64,000 bases of DNA. Source: AWTP1-13 sp963840445. Lineage in GTDB: Bacteria > Pseudomonadota > Alphaproteobacteria > Rhizobiales > Hyphomicrobiaceae. Shown in pieces: positions 55,292 through 63,531 of this stretch (positions are counted from its first letter, which is position 1; each line of letters opens with the position of its first letter). The stretch is taken from assembly GCA_963840445.1 (NCBI GenBank), contig CAWIZC010000024.1:1-64000 (forward strand), written 5' to 3'. The position numbers were made by a program, and so were the translations under genes. Under the pieces are notes generated by a model. The model did no database searches. It was not told where the DNA came from and worked only from the letters and a program-made list of their open reading frames with translations.

Positions 55292-55722
55292 AGTCTAGAG
55301 GTTTGAAGTGCGTAGGCCGAACTGAGCCCTAGGCTCGCTCGCTAGGTCGAGTTTCTCAAGCGCTATTGGCATCGCCAGCGGCCGGCAGGGGTTCGAAGCT
55401 ACCCTCGGGTGGTAAACCCGCCTCGGGTCAAAACGGGGCACATACGTCTGGGAATTACCTACCGCAAGATTGTATGAGGCCAGCGCCTACAACCTTTTGT
55501 ATTAACCAATTGAATATGCTTGATCAAAGCCGATCACAATCCCGTGAACAGGTGCTAACTAGGTGGCACCTGACGAGGTGGCTCAGTCTTCCCGCCAGTA
55601 GCGAGCGTCAAGCAAAGCCAGATCGATAGTGGCGCCATTGGGTAACGTGACGATCTCGGGTGCCATGTCGGGCCCTCCTAGTTGGGTGTCTCAGTTGGCC
55701 CCGACATAGCTCCGTCTGCTGA
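55292..55722. other. Intergenic
   Basis: 430 bp between the short secreted peptide and the integrase 3' end. Nothing supported. Confidence 0.35.
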
Positions 55723-56889
55723 CTAACGCAACACGCGCACGGTATCGGCTGGCTGCACAAGGGACTCGACGTGCGAGCACCACAGTTCCAACGCCTCCAA
55801 CATTTCGGCGCGGTGGTCGCTGTGCTCATAGCCGGAATGCGCATCCGAGAACGCGACGTGATCGAGCACAAGCCGAGCGACGTAAGGCGAGACGCGTAGC
55901 TGGCGCAGCTTGGTCGCCATGATGTGTCTAACCCCGTGCCAGATGAAATCCTCGATGCCGGTCATGCTGCGAACGTTGCGCACCAAGGCTTGCGCGTCGA
56001 ATGGACCGAGCACCCTATCCCGGCCCTCGCGTGGCGACAGCACGCGCTGTGCGAGCTTCGGCAGCGGAATGGCATGGCATCGCTTTCTCTTGGTGCCCAG
56101 CGTCGGCCGCCAGTACCAAGCCTGATCGATATGTTCCCAGCGCATCGTTTCAATTGCGGTGCGCCGCTTTCCTGTGATGACAAGCAGCTTGATGAACTTC
56201 CCGCGCGATCCGCCCAGCTGATCGGCACACTGCCACAGCTGGCTCAAAACCTCGTCCGCCTTCTCGCCTTCGAACCAAGAACGAGTGCGAGCCTTTGCAC
56301 CCAGCCACGGCCTAGGCATCTCCGCCATTGGTGACACAGCAAGCCGCTTGGTTCGAACCGCCCAGCGGAACAAAGTTTTCAGGTGCGCGTGAATTCTGTT
56401 GGCTGAGTAAGGCGAACGCTTGCGGTAGGCGCACAGCAAGTCGTCTATCTCGCTGTATCGCAGCGTTGCAATTTGCCGGTCATGCCAGCGCTCGCAAGCT
56501 GACAGCAGGAAGATTTGCGTCCGGTCAGCGCTCACACATTCTTTGCGGCCTACCTGCTCATTGGTCGTCCACGTTTCGACGCATGTCTTAAACGTGTCGC
56601 TTGCTTCGGTCGCTTTAGGATCAGCGCCGGCAGCCGCAGTCCGCCTGATATCGAGTGCCTTGCTACGTGCGGCCGACAAGGTGATCTCGCCTACCCTGCC
56701 CAGCTGCACCACTTGCTCCTTGGGTGAGCCTGGGAAGCGATAATTCACCCGATAGCTACGTGTGCCACTCTTCTGCACAAGCACGTGCAGGCCATTCACT
56801 TTGTCAGAGCCGGCATCCCAAACGCGATAGGCGGTGCGCTTGGTCGGAAGGCTGATCACGTTTTGTTCTGTGAGGCGTTTACGCGGCAT
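55723..56889 (-). CDS. Tyrosine-type site-specific integrase
   Basis: This intact 388-residue protein starts at ATG 56889. An N-terminal arm-binding domain (TEQNVISLPTKRTAYRVWDA, VNYRFPGSPKEQVVQLGRVG) and a SAM-like core-binding domain precede the catalytic domain. The latter has Arg in LLVITGKRRTAIETMRW, Lys in GTKRKRCHAIPLP, HxxR in WHGVRHIMATKL, a second His in LDHVAFSDAHSGYEH and the likely Tyr nucleophile in the same segment. It lies 165 bp from the right junction, reading inwards, as expected for the integrase of the island. Confidence 0.93.
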   Translation of the reverse strand: MPRKRLTEQNVISLPTKRTAYRVWDAGSDKVNGLHVLVQKSGTRSYRVNYRFPGSPKEQVVQLGRVGEITLSAARSKALDIRRTAAAGADPKATEASDTFKTCVETWTTNEQVGRKECVSADRTQIFLLSACERWHDRQIATLRYSEIDDLLCAYRKRSPYSANRIHAHLKTLFRWAVRTKRLAVSPMAEMPRPWLGAKARTRSWFEGEKADEVLSQLWQCADQLGGSRGKFIKLLVITGKRRTAIETMRWEHIDQAWYWRPTLGTKRKRCHAIPLPKLAQRVLSPREGRDRVLGPFDAQALVRNVRSMTGIEDFIWHGVRHIMATKLRQLRVSPYVARLVLDHVAFSDAHSGYEHSDHRAEMLEALELWCSHVESLVQPADTVRVLR

Positions 56890-57024
56890 TTTGGGTACTC
56901 CATCGACCTTGTGCAGTATTTGTGCAGTGAAGTTATTTGTTAGCTTTGCTCACGCATGGCCCGCAGTTGGCCCACGCAAGATCCTGATATCGTTGGGAAT
57001 CAGGTTGCGAAGTAGCCTGAAAAA

Positions 57025-57033
57025 CCCTAACCT
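57025..57033. promoter_or_regulatory. Candidate integrase arm-type box at the right end
   Basis: CCCTAACCT is the inverse of AGGTTAGGG found at 26932-26940, near the left junction. It is 21 bp inside the right junction. Confidence 0.4.
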
Positions 57034-57053
57034 GTAAAGGCTCGCAAATTTAT

Positions 57054-57063
57054 ACTGTGTTAA
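57054..57063. repeat. Right junction (candidate attR)
   Basis: ACTGTGTTA (57054-57062), then A. The same 9 bp occurs at 26834-26842. Core sequence resumes here, 41 bp before the xerC start. Confidence 0.6.
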
Positions 57064-57103
57064 CCGCCTGCCGCCGACTGTTCGCGGCAGAGGAATCAAT
57101 CAC

Positions 57104-58072
57104 ATGGCTATGCGCGGCCCCTCTTTCGACGACATTCTCGCCGATGGCACCCTGCCGCTGGGCGATGACCTGCGCCGCACCGTCGAAGGCTGGCTTGCTC
57201 ATCTGGCGCACGAGCGCGGGGCGGCCGACAAGACGCTGGAAGCCTATGCACGCGACCTCCGCCAATTCCTGGCCTGGTTGAAAGGCGACCTTGGCTACGC
57301 ACCCTGCCTGGCCGATCTCGCACGCCTCGACGCCAAGCTGTTCCGCCGCTTCATGGCCGCCCGCCGCCGTGACGGCATGGCCGGCCGGTCGCTGGCGCGC
57401 ACCATGTCGGCGCTGCGAACCTTCTTCCGCTGGTTGGAGGTCGAGGAGGTCGTACGCAACCGTGGCGTGATGCAGGTCGCCCTGCCCAAGGTGGCGCACG
57501 GCATCCCCAAGCCGCTGACGGTCAGCAAAGCCGTCCAGGTGGTCGATGCGCGCGCTGAGAGTGGGGTGGACTGGATCGCCGCGCGCGACACCGCCGTGCT
57601 CCTACTGCTGTATGGCTCGGGCCTGCGCATCTCAGAGGCGCTGGCGCTCACGCCGAAGGACGCCCCGGCGGCTGGCCGCGAGGTGCTGCATATCCGCGGC
57701 AAGGGTGGCAGGGAGCGTCTGGTTCCGGTGCTGCCGATCACGCAGGCGGCCATTGCCCACTACATGCGGCTGTGCGTCTACCCCCTGGAGCGCGACGGTC
57801 CGCTGTTCTTCGGTGCCAAGGGCGGACGGCTGAGCCCACGCATCGTGCAGAAGTTGATGGAGGCCCTGCGCACAAGCCTGGGCTTGCCGGAGACGGCAAC
57901 GCCGCACGCCTTGCGGCATTCATTTGCTACGCACCTCCTGTCGGCCGGTGCCGATCTGCGCCAGATCCAGGAACTGCTGGGCCATGCCAGCCTGTCGACG
58001 ACACAGGCCTATACCGAGGTCGATCGCGAGCGCCTGCTCAAGGTGTACGACCAATCGCATCCGCGTGCCTAA
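57104..58072 (+). CDS. xerC: Tyrosine recombinase XerC
   Basis: This intact 322-residue protein starts at ATG 57104 after GAGGAA. With XerD it resolves chromosome dimers at dif. The SAM-like domain (VEGWLAHLAHERGAADKTLE, YARDLRQFLAWL) is followed by the catalytic domain with Arg in LLLYGSGLRISEALAL, Lys in HIRGKGGRERLVPVL, HxxR in TPHALRHSFATHLLSAGADL, His in LLGHASLSTTQAYTEV and the Tyr in the same segment. The DNA just upstream is the island target. Confidence 0.93.
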   Translation: MAMRGPSFDDILADGTLPLGDDLRRTVEGWLAHLAHERGAADKTLEAYARDLRQFLAWLKGDLGYAPCLADLARLDAKLFRRFMAARRRDGMAGRSLARTMSALRTFFRWLEVEEVVRNRGVMQVALPKVAHGIPKPLTVSKAVQVVDARAESGVDWIAARDTAVLLLLYGSGLRISEALALTPKDAPAAGREVLHIRGKGGRERLVPVLPITQAAIAHYMRLCVYPLERDGPLFFGAKGGRLSPRIVQKLMEALRTSLGLPETATPHALRHSFATHLLSAGADLRQIQELLGHASLSTTQAYTEVDRERLLKVYDQSHPRA

Positions 58073-58171
58073 AATTTGCTCAAGGCCACGGTGCTGACAT
58101 CATGCCGCATCATGCATGCGCGTGAGCGGGGTCTATGCCAATACGCATTCAACGTCGGTGGAGGGCACCGC

Positions 58172-59176
58172 GTGCGTTTGATCCGCTTCTTTGCGCTGGG
58201 ATTGGCGTTGCTGCTGGGGCAGCCGGCCCTCGCCAGTGACGAGGCTCGCCCGCCGTCCTGCCGCGGTGTCAATATCCTGGAGCAGATGCAGGGCACCGAT
58301 ACGTACGAGCGTATCCTGGCGGCTGCTGCGGCGACCGAGAACACGGAGGCGCTGCTCTGGAAGATCGAGCAGGGCGATCGGCCGCCCTCGTATCTGTTTG
58401 GCACCGTGCACCTGACGGATGACCGCATCAGCGAGCATTCCCCGGCCCTGCTGGCGGCGCTGGGCCAATCGCGCCTGCTGGTGCTCGAGATCGAGGATCT
58501 GTCCTCCGGCAACTTCCTCAAGACCTTTACGCGGGCACGCGAACTGATGATGTTCTCGGACCGTCGGCGCCTCGATCAAATGCTCAACGGTGAGGAGTTC
58601 AGCAAGGTGGTGGGCATCCTGCAGCGCGCGGGGTTCCCGCCTGAGCTTGCTGGCGCCTTCCGGCCGTGGGTGGCCAGCCTGCTGATGGCGCTGTCGGACT
58701 GCGAGCAATTGCGCATGCGTGCCGGGCTCTTGTCTCTCGATGCGAAGCTGGCCAACCAGGCTCGCTCGCTCGGCATCAACGTGGCAGGTCTGGAGACGCT
58801 GGAGCTGCAGTTGCGGGCCATGGCCAGCGTGCCGGAGGCCGACCAGATGGACATCCTCAAGGCTGCTTTGCGCACCTACGATCGCATCGACGACATCCTG
58901 GAAACGACCGTGCAGCTCTACCTAGCGCGGCAGATTGGTATTATCTGGCCGCTGCAGCTGGCGTTGGCCGAGCAGGTCGGCGTGACGCCTGAAGCTTTCA
59001 CATCGCTGGAGCATAGCCTGCTCGCGACCCGCAACCTCGGCATGCGCGAGAGCGCGGTGCCGCATCTGGCCGAGGGCGGTGCTTTCATCGCGGTCGGCGC
59101 CTTGCACTTGCCGGGGCGGCATGGCCTCGTCGCCCTGCTGCGCGAGGCCGGCTACACAGTGACGGCCATGGAATAG
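58172..59176 (+). CDS. TraB/GumN family protein
   Basis: This 334-residue secreted protein starts at GTG 58172, nine bases after GGAGGG. A signal peptide (RLIRFFALGLALLLGQPALA) precedes the TraB/GumN fold: LLWKIEQGDRPPSYLFGTVH, with the first conserved GTxH motif, LVLEIEDLSSGNF, and the C-terminal GGAFIAVGALHLPGRHGLVA, LLREAGYTV with the second GxxH motif. The family is related to the Tiki metalloproteases; bacterial roles are unclear. It follows xerC by 99 bp. Confidence 0.9.
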   Translation: MRLIRFFALGLALLLGQPALASDEARPPSCRGVNILEQMQGTDTYERILAAAAATENTEALLWKIEQGDRPPSYLFGTVHLTDDRISEHSPALLAALGQSRLLVLEIEDLSSGNFLKTFTRARELMMFSDRRRLDQMLNGEEFSKVVGILQRAGFPPELAGAFRPWVASLLMALSDCEQLRMRAGLLSLDAKLANQARSLGINVAGLETLELQLRAMASVPEADQMDILKAALRTYDRIDDILETTVQLYLARQIGIIWPLQLALAEQVGVTPEAFTSLEHSLLATRNLGMRESAVPHLAEGGAFIAVGALHLPGRHGLVALLREAGYTVTAME

Positions 59177-59215
59177 GCCTCCCGCGAGCGGCATCGCCCG
59201 TCGTGAGGCAAAGCT

Positions 59216-59905
59216 TTAGACCGGCACCGCTTTCCCGCGCCCCTTGAGCACCGCGTAATAGGCCCACAACAGCCGTGCCGCCACGCCGCGCCACGGCCGC
59301 CAGCGTTCGGCCAATTCCAGCAGCGCCTGGCTATCCGGCCTCTCGTCGAGGCCGAATGCCTCTTTGGCCGCCAGTTGCAGGGCCAGGTCGCCCGCCGCCC
59401 AGGCGTCGGCCCGGCCCAGGCAGAACATCAGGTAGACGTCGGCCGTCCACGGGCCGATACCATTCACGGCCGTAAGCGCGGTGTGCACCTCCGCGTCGGA
59501 GAGGCGGTCGAGATGCGCCAAATCGAGACGGTCGGCCGCCGCACTTGCTAATGCCCGCAACGTGCGGATCTTGGCGCCGGACAGGCCGGCCGCAACCAGC
59601 GTACGATCCTTGAGCCCCAGCAGCACACCTGGCTCGAATGGCTGGATGGCCTGCACCGTGCGGCCCCAGATGGCCTCGGCGCTCGCCACCGACACCTGCT
59701 GCCCCACAATGATGCGTGCCAGCCCCTCGAAGCCTCCCGGCCGGCGGCGCAACGGCGGATGGCCCGCCGTGTCGTGCACGTGGCGCATCACCTGGCACTT
59801 GCGCCGCAAGACCCTGACGCCCTCGCGCAAATCGTCGTCAGCCTCGATCAGGCGATGCCTTGGCGTTCGCGATTTTGTGTTCGCCACGGGCGCTGCTCTC
59901 CGCAT
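59216..59905 (-). CDS. alkA: DNA-3-methyladenine glycosylase II
   Basis: This intact 229-residue cytosolic repair enzyme excises alkylated bases. The helix-hairpin-helix region is LTAVNGIGPWTADVYLMFCL (K/N-x-x-G-I-G-P-W-T-A), with the catalytic Asp in DAWAAGDLALQLAAKEAF. An N-terminal helical segment, FEGLARIIVGQQVSVASAEA, IWGR, is typical of the short AlkA form lacking the TBP-like domain. Confidence 0.9.
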   Translation of the reverse strand: MRRAAPVANTKSRTPRHRLIEADDDLREGVRVLRRKCQVMRHVHDTAGHPPLRRRPGGFEGLARIIVGQQVSVASAEAIWGRTVQAIQPFEPGVLLGLKDRTLVAAGLSGAKIRTLRALASAAADRLDLAHLDRLSDAEVHTALTAVNGIGPWTADVYLMFCLGRADAWAAGDLALQLAAKEAFGLDERPDSQALLELAERWRPWRGVAARLLWAYYAVLKGRGKAVPV

Positions 59906-59965
59906 CTCACTTGCGGCATAATCCGTTACTGTGTCGAGACAAAATGCGCAATGCAGGGTTCCGCC

Positions 59966-60469
59966 ATGATAAACCTTGTCGGACGTTCATTGCTGCTGGG
60001 TCTGCTCGTGGGTCCGCCCACCGCCGTCCTGGCTCAGGGCATCGAGATCGCCACGTATCGCAACCCGCTGTACGGCTTCAGCATCAGCTACCCGACCGCA
60101 GAGTTCGCGCCGCAGGAGCCGCTGGCCGATGAGGGCCGGGTGTGGGCCTCGCCGGACGGCAGCGCCAAGCTGCTGGCCGGTGGTCTGTCCAACGACGACG
60201 GCTTAAGCCTGCGCGAGTATCGCGATCTGGTGCTGCGCGAGAGCTACCCGGGTGCCGAGGTTGACTACGCGCCGATACGCGACACCTGGTTCGTCCTGTC
60301 GGGAGTGCACGACGGCACGATGTTTTACGAGCGTGTCACATTCACCTGCGGCGGCCGGGTGATCAACAGCTGGGCGCTGCTCTACCCGCAGGCGGAGCGG
60401 CGCCGCTACGACCGCGTCGTCGAGCAGGTGGCGCAGAGCTACCGGGCGGGAAAAGGCAACTGCGGCTAG
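59966..60469 (+). CDS. Secreted hypothetical protein
   Basis: This 167-residue protein starts at ATG 59966 with AGGG upstream. Signal peptide MINLVGRSLLLGLLVGPPTA ends near VLAQ. The mature part (YRNPLYGFSISYPTAEFAPQ, DDGLSLREYRDLVLRESYPG, FYERVTFTCGGRVINSWALL) resembles a PsbP-like or small lipocalin-like beta fold found in many alphaproteobacterial periplasmic proteins. Function unknown. Confidence 0.7.
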   Translation: MINLVGRSLLLGLLVGPPTAVLAQGIEIATYRNPLYGFSISYPTAEFAPQEPLADEGRVWASPDGSAKLLAGGLSNDDGLSLREYRDLVLRESYPGAEVDYAPIRDTWFVLSGVHDGTMFYERVTFTCGGRVINSWALLYPQAERRRYDRVVEQVAQSYRAGKGNCG

Positions 60470-60529
60470 CTGCTCGGTCACGCTGTTTCGCGTGCAACAA
60501 CCCAGCAGGCACTTCCGGTGACGGGCGCC

Positions 60530-60745
60530 TCAAGGCGCGCCGAGCATGCCCTCGATTTCCCAACGCTGGGTCTTGAGGTGGCTCAGCATCTGCGCGAGCA
60601 TCTCGATCTGCTGCGCAACCTTGTCCGTCGAGTATCCCCTTGCGGCGATTTGAGGAATCATCGCTTCGAGCCTACGTACGTTGCGCTCGGTTTCCTCAAT
60701 GGTGCGATCACAGCGGGCGAGCCCGGCTCCAGCGTCCGAAAGCAT
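60530..60745 (-). CDS. Small coiled-coil hypothetical protein
   Basis: This 71-residue protein uses ATG 60745, preceded by AGGGAG seven bases away. MLSDAGAGLARCDRTIEETE, RNVRRLEAMIPQIAARGYST, DKVAQQIEMLAQMLSHLKTQ is continuous helix. No family recognised. Confidence 0.6.
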   Translation of the reverse strand: MLSDAGAGLARCDRTIEETERNVRRLEAMIPQIAARGYSTDKVAQQIEMLAQMLSHLKTQRWEIEGMLGAP

Positions 60746-61269
60746 CAGCGTACTCCCTACCAACCGCTACTCTTGCAACGGTCAACCCCCGTCGACCGCC
60801 CCGTTGATCGCATTAGGCCGCCCACTCGTGGCCTGAAAAAGGCAAGCCGGTTCAAAAAATGCGAACCAATGTTGCATGGTCCAGCCTGCGGGTCGCTGTG
60901 ATGATCCTGGCGGAGCTTGGGTCCAGACGGAATCCATCAAGGATGCCAAGCCGCAACGAAGCTTGCTGCAGAATTGCTTGGGCCTCGAGGGAGGGATCGG
61001 GTGGTGGGGCTCTGCCGACAGGGAGCGGCAGCGGACCCGAGAAACTCGGAACTAGGACGGGCAATGTCCGCACCGTGCCACTCCCCGCGTCCAGTCAACT
61101 CCGTTTCTGCAGCCGCGGGCGTTGGCAAAAGTCAATCACGGCGGGATTTGTCGTTTGGCAGCTTCCCCGTGCTGAGCTTCGTCGGGGCACGGCATGGGCG
61201 GACTCACTCGCGCCTCGATGAGGCTGAGATGGAGAACCGCTAAGTGCTTTCATTCAGGTCAGAAAAGTC
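60746..61269. other. Intergenic with repeat copy 2
   Basis: 520 bp with no supported gene. It contains the second copy of the GTGCTGAGC-GCACGGCAT repeat at 61167-61205. Confidence 0.4.
61167..61205. repeat. Dispersed repeat, copy 2
   Basis: GTGCTGAGCTTCGTCGGGGC then ACGGCATGGGCGGACTCA aligns with 24962-24999 (GTGCTGAGCCCCGTCGAAGC, ACGGCATTGCCGGACTCA). The changed bases in the first half are compensatory: GCTTCGTC/GG becomes GCCCCGTC/AA. Confidence 0.6.
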
Positions 61270-61962
61270 CTAGTCGCCCTTGGCCTCGGCGACCAGCGCC
61301 TCCAGCCGCTGGATATCGACCACGCGCAGGTCTTTTCCCTCGCGACGCAGTAGACCCCCGCTGGCCAAGCGACTGATTTCACGAGATACGGCCTCGCGGT
61401 GGGTGCTGATGCGACCCGCCAAATCGGACAGGGAAGGTGCGGGCGAGAGCAGGGCTTCACGCCCACTGCCGGCGGTTGTGCGCGCGAGGCGCAGCAACTC
61501 TGCGTGGATGCGGTTTTGCACGGCCAGCGTGCTGAATTCGAGGACGCGGTCCGAGAGTCGGCGTAGGTCGGCTGCCAGGTGGCGCAGCAGGACAAGCGCC
61601 AGCCGTGGCTCCTCCATAATCAAATTCTCCAGCTGATCGCTGGAAAGCCTGGCCACGGTGCAGGTCTCCACCGCTTCCACGCTGGCTGACCTCGGCTTGC
61701 GATCGAAGGCGCCGATCTCGCCGAACATGGCGCCAGCACTGAGCTCGGTGAACACCACGGCCTTGCCTTCGTAGGAATAAACGATGACACGGACCTTCCC
61801 AGCCACCAGGAAGCATACGTCCGTAGAAGGCTCTTGGTAGCCCAGAATTTGCAAACCAGGCGCGAACTCGCGCCAGGAGCAGGCTTGGCCGATGCGCTCG
61901 ATGGCCGGCTCTGGAAGCTGAGCCAGGACTGGCACGCGCTTCAGGCTCTCGGACTTGGGCAA
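61270..61962 (-). CDS. Crp/Fnr-family transcription regulator
   Basis: This is a 230-residue protein. The cyclic-nucleotide-binding fold is LVAGKVRVIVYSYEGKAVVF, ELSAGAMFGEIGAFDRKPRS, ASVEAVETCTVARLSS. A dimer helix (VLLRHLAADLRRLSDRVLEF) and a winged helix (APSLSDLAGRISTHREAVSR, EISRLASGGLLRREGKDLRV) follow. The cNMP pocket has GEIGAFDRKPRSAS, close to the true cAMP-binding consensus. There are no Fnr-type cysteines. The start is uncertain: TTG 61962 has no good ribosome-binding site, and an upstream frame with MRLASQDRASL may be the real one. Confidence 0.88.
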   Translation of the reverse strand: MPKSESLKRVPVLAQLPEPAIERIGQACSWREFAPGLQILGYQEPSTDVCFLVAGKVRVIVYSYEGKAVVFTELSAGAMFGEIGAFDRKPRSASVEAVETCTVARLSSDQLENLIMEEPRLALVLLRHLAADLRRLSDRVLEFSTLAVQNRIHAELLRLARTTAGSGREALLSPAPSLSDLAGRISTHREAVSREISRLASGGLLRREGKDLRVVDIQRLEALVAEAKGD

Positions 61963-62352
61963 GGGAGGCTCGCTCGGTCTTGTGAGGCCAGCCGCATGAT
62001 TCCACAGCCCAGGCAGGAGTGGAAGGGATGTTTGGGCGCTGATAGCGCCACCCCGCCCTCTGCCTTACCGCATGTCACATGTTGTCACACTCGTGCACCC
62101 ACTCTACACCTATGCTGATGGGAACGCCTGACGCTCAGGGCAGGCTGACTGCGCCGCGCCCGATAGGCTGGCATTCTTCCGGTCACAGAACAGCAGGGGA
62201 TCGGTCGCCAGGGCGACCAAGCTTGATAAGCTGCCGTGCGAGTTTATTGACGAGGCAAGATCCATGTTGTGCGAACCAATTGATACCGACCATGGCACAT
62301 TCATCCACGCGTTGAGCGACACAAAAAAGCAGGCTGTGCAGGGGGGTGGCGA
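61963..62352. other. Region upstream of the P450-like gene, with an open frame
   Basis: A plus-strand frame from about 62134 to 62357 reads LAFFRSQNSRGSVARATKLD, KLPCEFIDEARSMLCEPIDT, DHGTFIHALSDTKKQAVQGG and stops across the ATG of the next gene. It is natural-looking and may be a separate gene or the true N-terminus of the P450-like protein shifted by one base. Confidence 0.4.
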
Positions 62353-63513
62353 ATGTTGAAGGCCCTGGTCGCCGGCGTTAGGTCCCGGCTGTCCGGCAAG
62401 GGAGCATCCACCGCTGCCCGTAAGTCCGATGGCGCGACCCGGGACGACTTCGGGATCATGGTCACCGGAAAAGACCTGGTCATGCAGGTGTACTTGGACA
62501 CCGAGGACAACTATTCGGTGCAGGGTTACGCGGAGCGCACACGCAAGTGCTTCGGCGAAATCTACCTGGGCCTGGACAAGGGAACCGAGTACGAGCGCCA
62601 ATCGACCGCACCCAACCGTGCCATTGGTAGTGTGTCCAGGGAGGACGCATTCAAGCAGACGCTCGAGATCGCGCGTCGCGCAATAGCCGCTTCTTCCCAT
62701 CCGGGTACGTTCGACATCCACGACCTCGACGGCGTCGTGAACAAGATCCTGGCCGATCTTTGCACGTATTGGTTCGGCGTTCCCGACACTGCCACCATGG
62801 TGACCGGCGGCATACGGCCGTCCAACATCACCTCTCCTGCGCACTGTCCGGGAGATTTCGCGCTCCCCTCCGGGTTCATCTTCATACCGAAGCCGGACGC
62901 CGTAACGACCTCGGCCGGACAAGCCGCCGGCCAGCTGCTGAAAGAGGCCGTGACGCGGTTCATAGCAACGCACCGCGCCGCCGGAACGGTGCCGACGGCC
63001 GATATTTCGTGTGCCATCTTCGAGACCTTCCCCGACGATGATGAGCTGATCGGCCGAACCATCATCGGCGTGATGATGGGCTTTCTGCCGACCACCTACT
63101 TCAACCTAGTGCACGCCGTGAGCGGCTGGTGGCAGGATGGGACCTTTCAAAAGTTGCAGCTGCGGTTGAAGGAGAACCGCGAGCCCGCATTTCCCCGGGC
63201 CCGCAGCGTGCTCGAGCAGCCGTTGATGCAGGCAATGCAGACAAAGCCGATGCCGGACGCCGTGTGGCGCACCGCCGTCAAGAAGCACAGGCTCGGGAGC
63301 GTCGAGGTCAATCCGGGCGACAAGATCTACGTCAACATCGTCAAGGCGACACAGGCCGATCAGCAGGCCGGCAGCACCGATGTCTTCCCGATCTTTGGCG
63401 GCGACCGGAGTGCGCATCCGCACCCGCAGCACGCCTGCCCGGGCTATGCGATGGCCATGGGCGTCATGCTGGGCACGCTCAACGGAATGCTGGAGCCCAC
63501 GGCCGCGCCCTGA
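62353..63513 (+). CDS. Cytochrome P450-like protein
   Basis: A 386-residue frame from ATG 62353 (GGGGGG upstream). The C-terminal end HPHPQHACPGYAMAMGVMLG is a P450 haem loop (HxCxG) with the thiolate Cys about 362. Before it lie IFETFPDDDELIGRTIIGVM (I-helix-like, but without the usual acid-Thr pair), RARSVLEQPLMQAMQTKPMP and a K-helix-like VWRTAVKKHRLGSVEVNPGD. The N-terminal part is shorter than in most P450s. It probably belongs to the divergent P450s linked to peroxidase-like reactions. Substrate unknown. Confidence 0.7.
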   Translation: MLKALVAGVRSRLSGKGASTAARKSDGATRDDFGIMVTGKDLVMQVYLDTEDNYSVQGYAERTRKCFGEIYLGLDKGTEYERQSTAPNRAIGSVSREDAFKQTLEIARRAIAASSHPGTFDIHDLDGVVNKILADLCTYWFGVPDTATMVTGGIRPSNITSPAHCPGDFALPSGFIFIPKPDAVTTSAGQAAGQLLKEAVTRFIATHRAAGTVPTADISCAIFETFPDDDELIGRTIIGVMMGFLPTTYFNLVHAVSGWWQDGTFQKLQLRLKENREPAFPRARSVLEQPLMQAMQTKPMPDAVWRTAVKKHRLGSVEVNPGDKIYVNIVKATQADQQAGSTDVFPIFGGDRSAHPHPQHACPGYAMAMGVMLGTLNGMLEPTAAP

Positions 63514-63531
63514 GGCGACACAGCTGCCGGC

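Larger units (their letters stand above)
26834..57062. mobile_element. Integrated genomic island of about 30.2 kb between lemA and xerC
   Basis: Its left end is the ACTGTGTTA repeat beside lemA and its right end the same repeat beside xerC. Just inside the left end is an AlpA-type winged-helix gene (27023-27259). Just inside the right end is a tyrosine integrase (55723-56889, minus) reading inwards. AGGTTAGGG-type boxes near both ends (26932-26940, inverted at 57025-57033) look like integrase arm sites. The cargo is accessory throughout, and partly decayed. Seen: repeats and gene positions. Inferred: that it moved as a unit; older nested insertions are possible. Confidence 0.7.

Noticed and set aside
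62110..62973. 287-codon minus-strand frame over the P450-like gene
   Set aside because: It is antisense to a better-supported gene, with no recognisable motifs.
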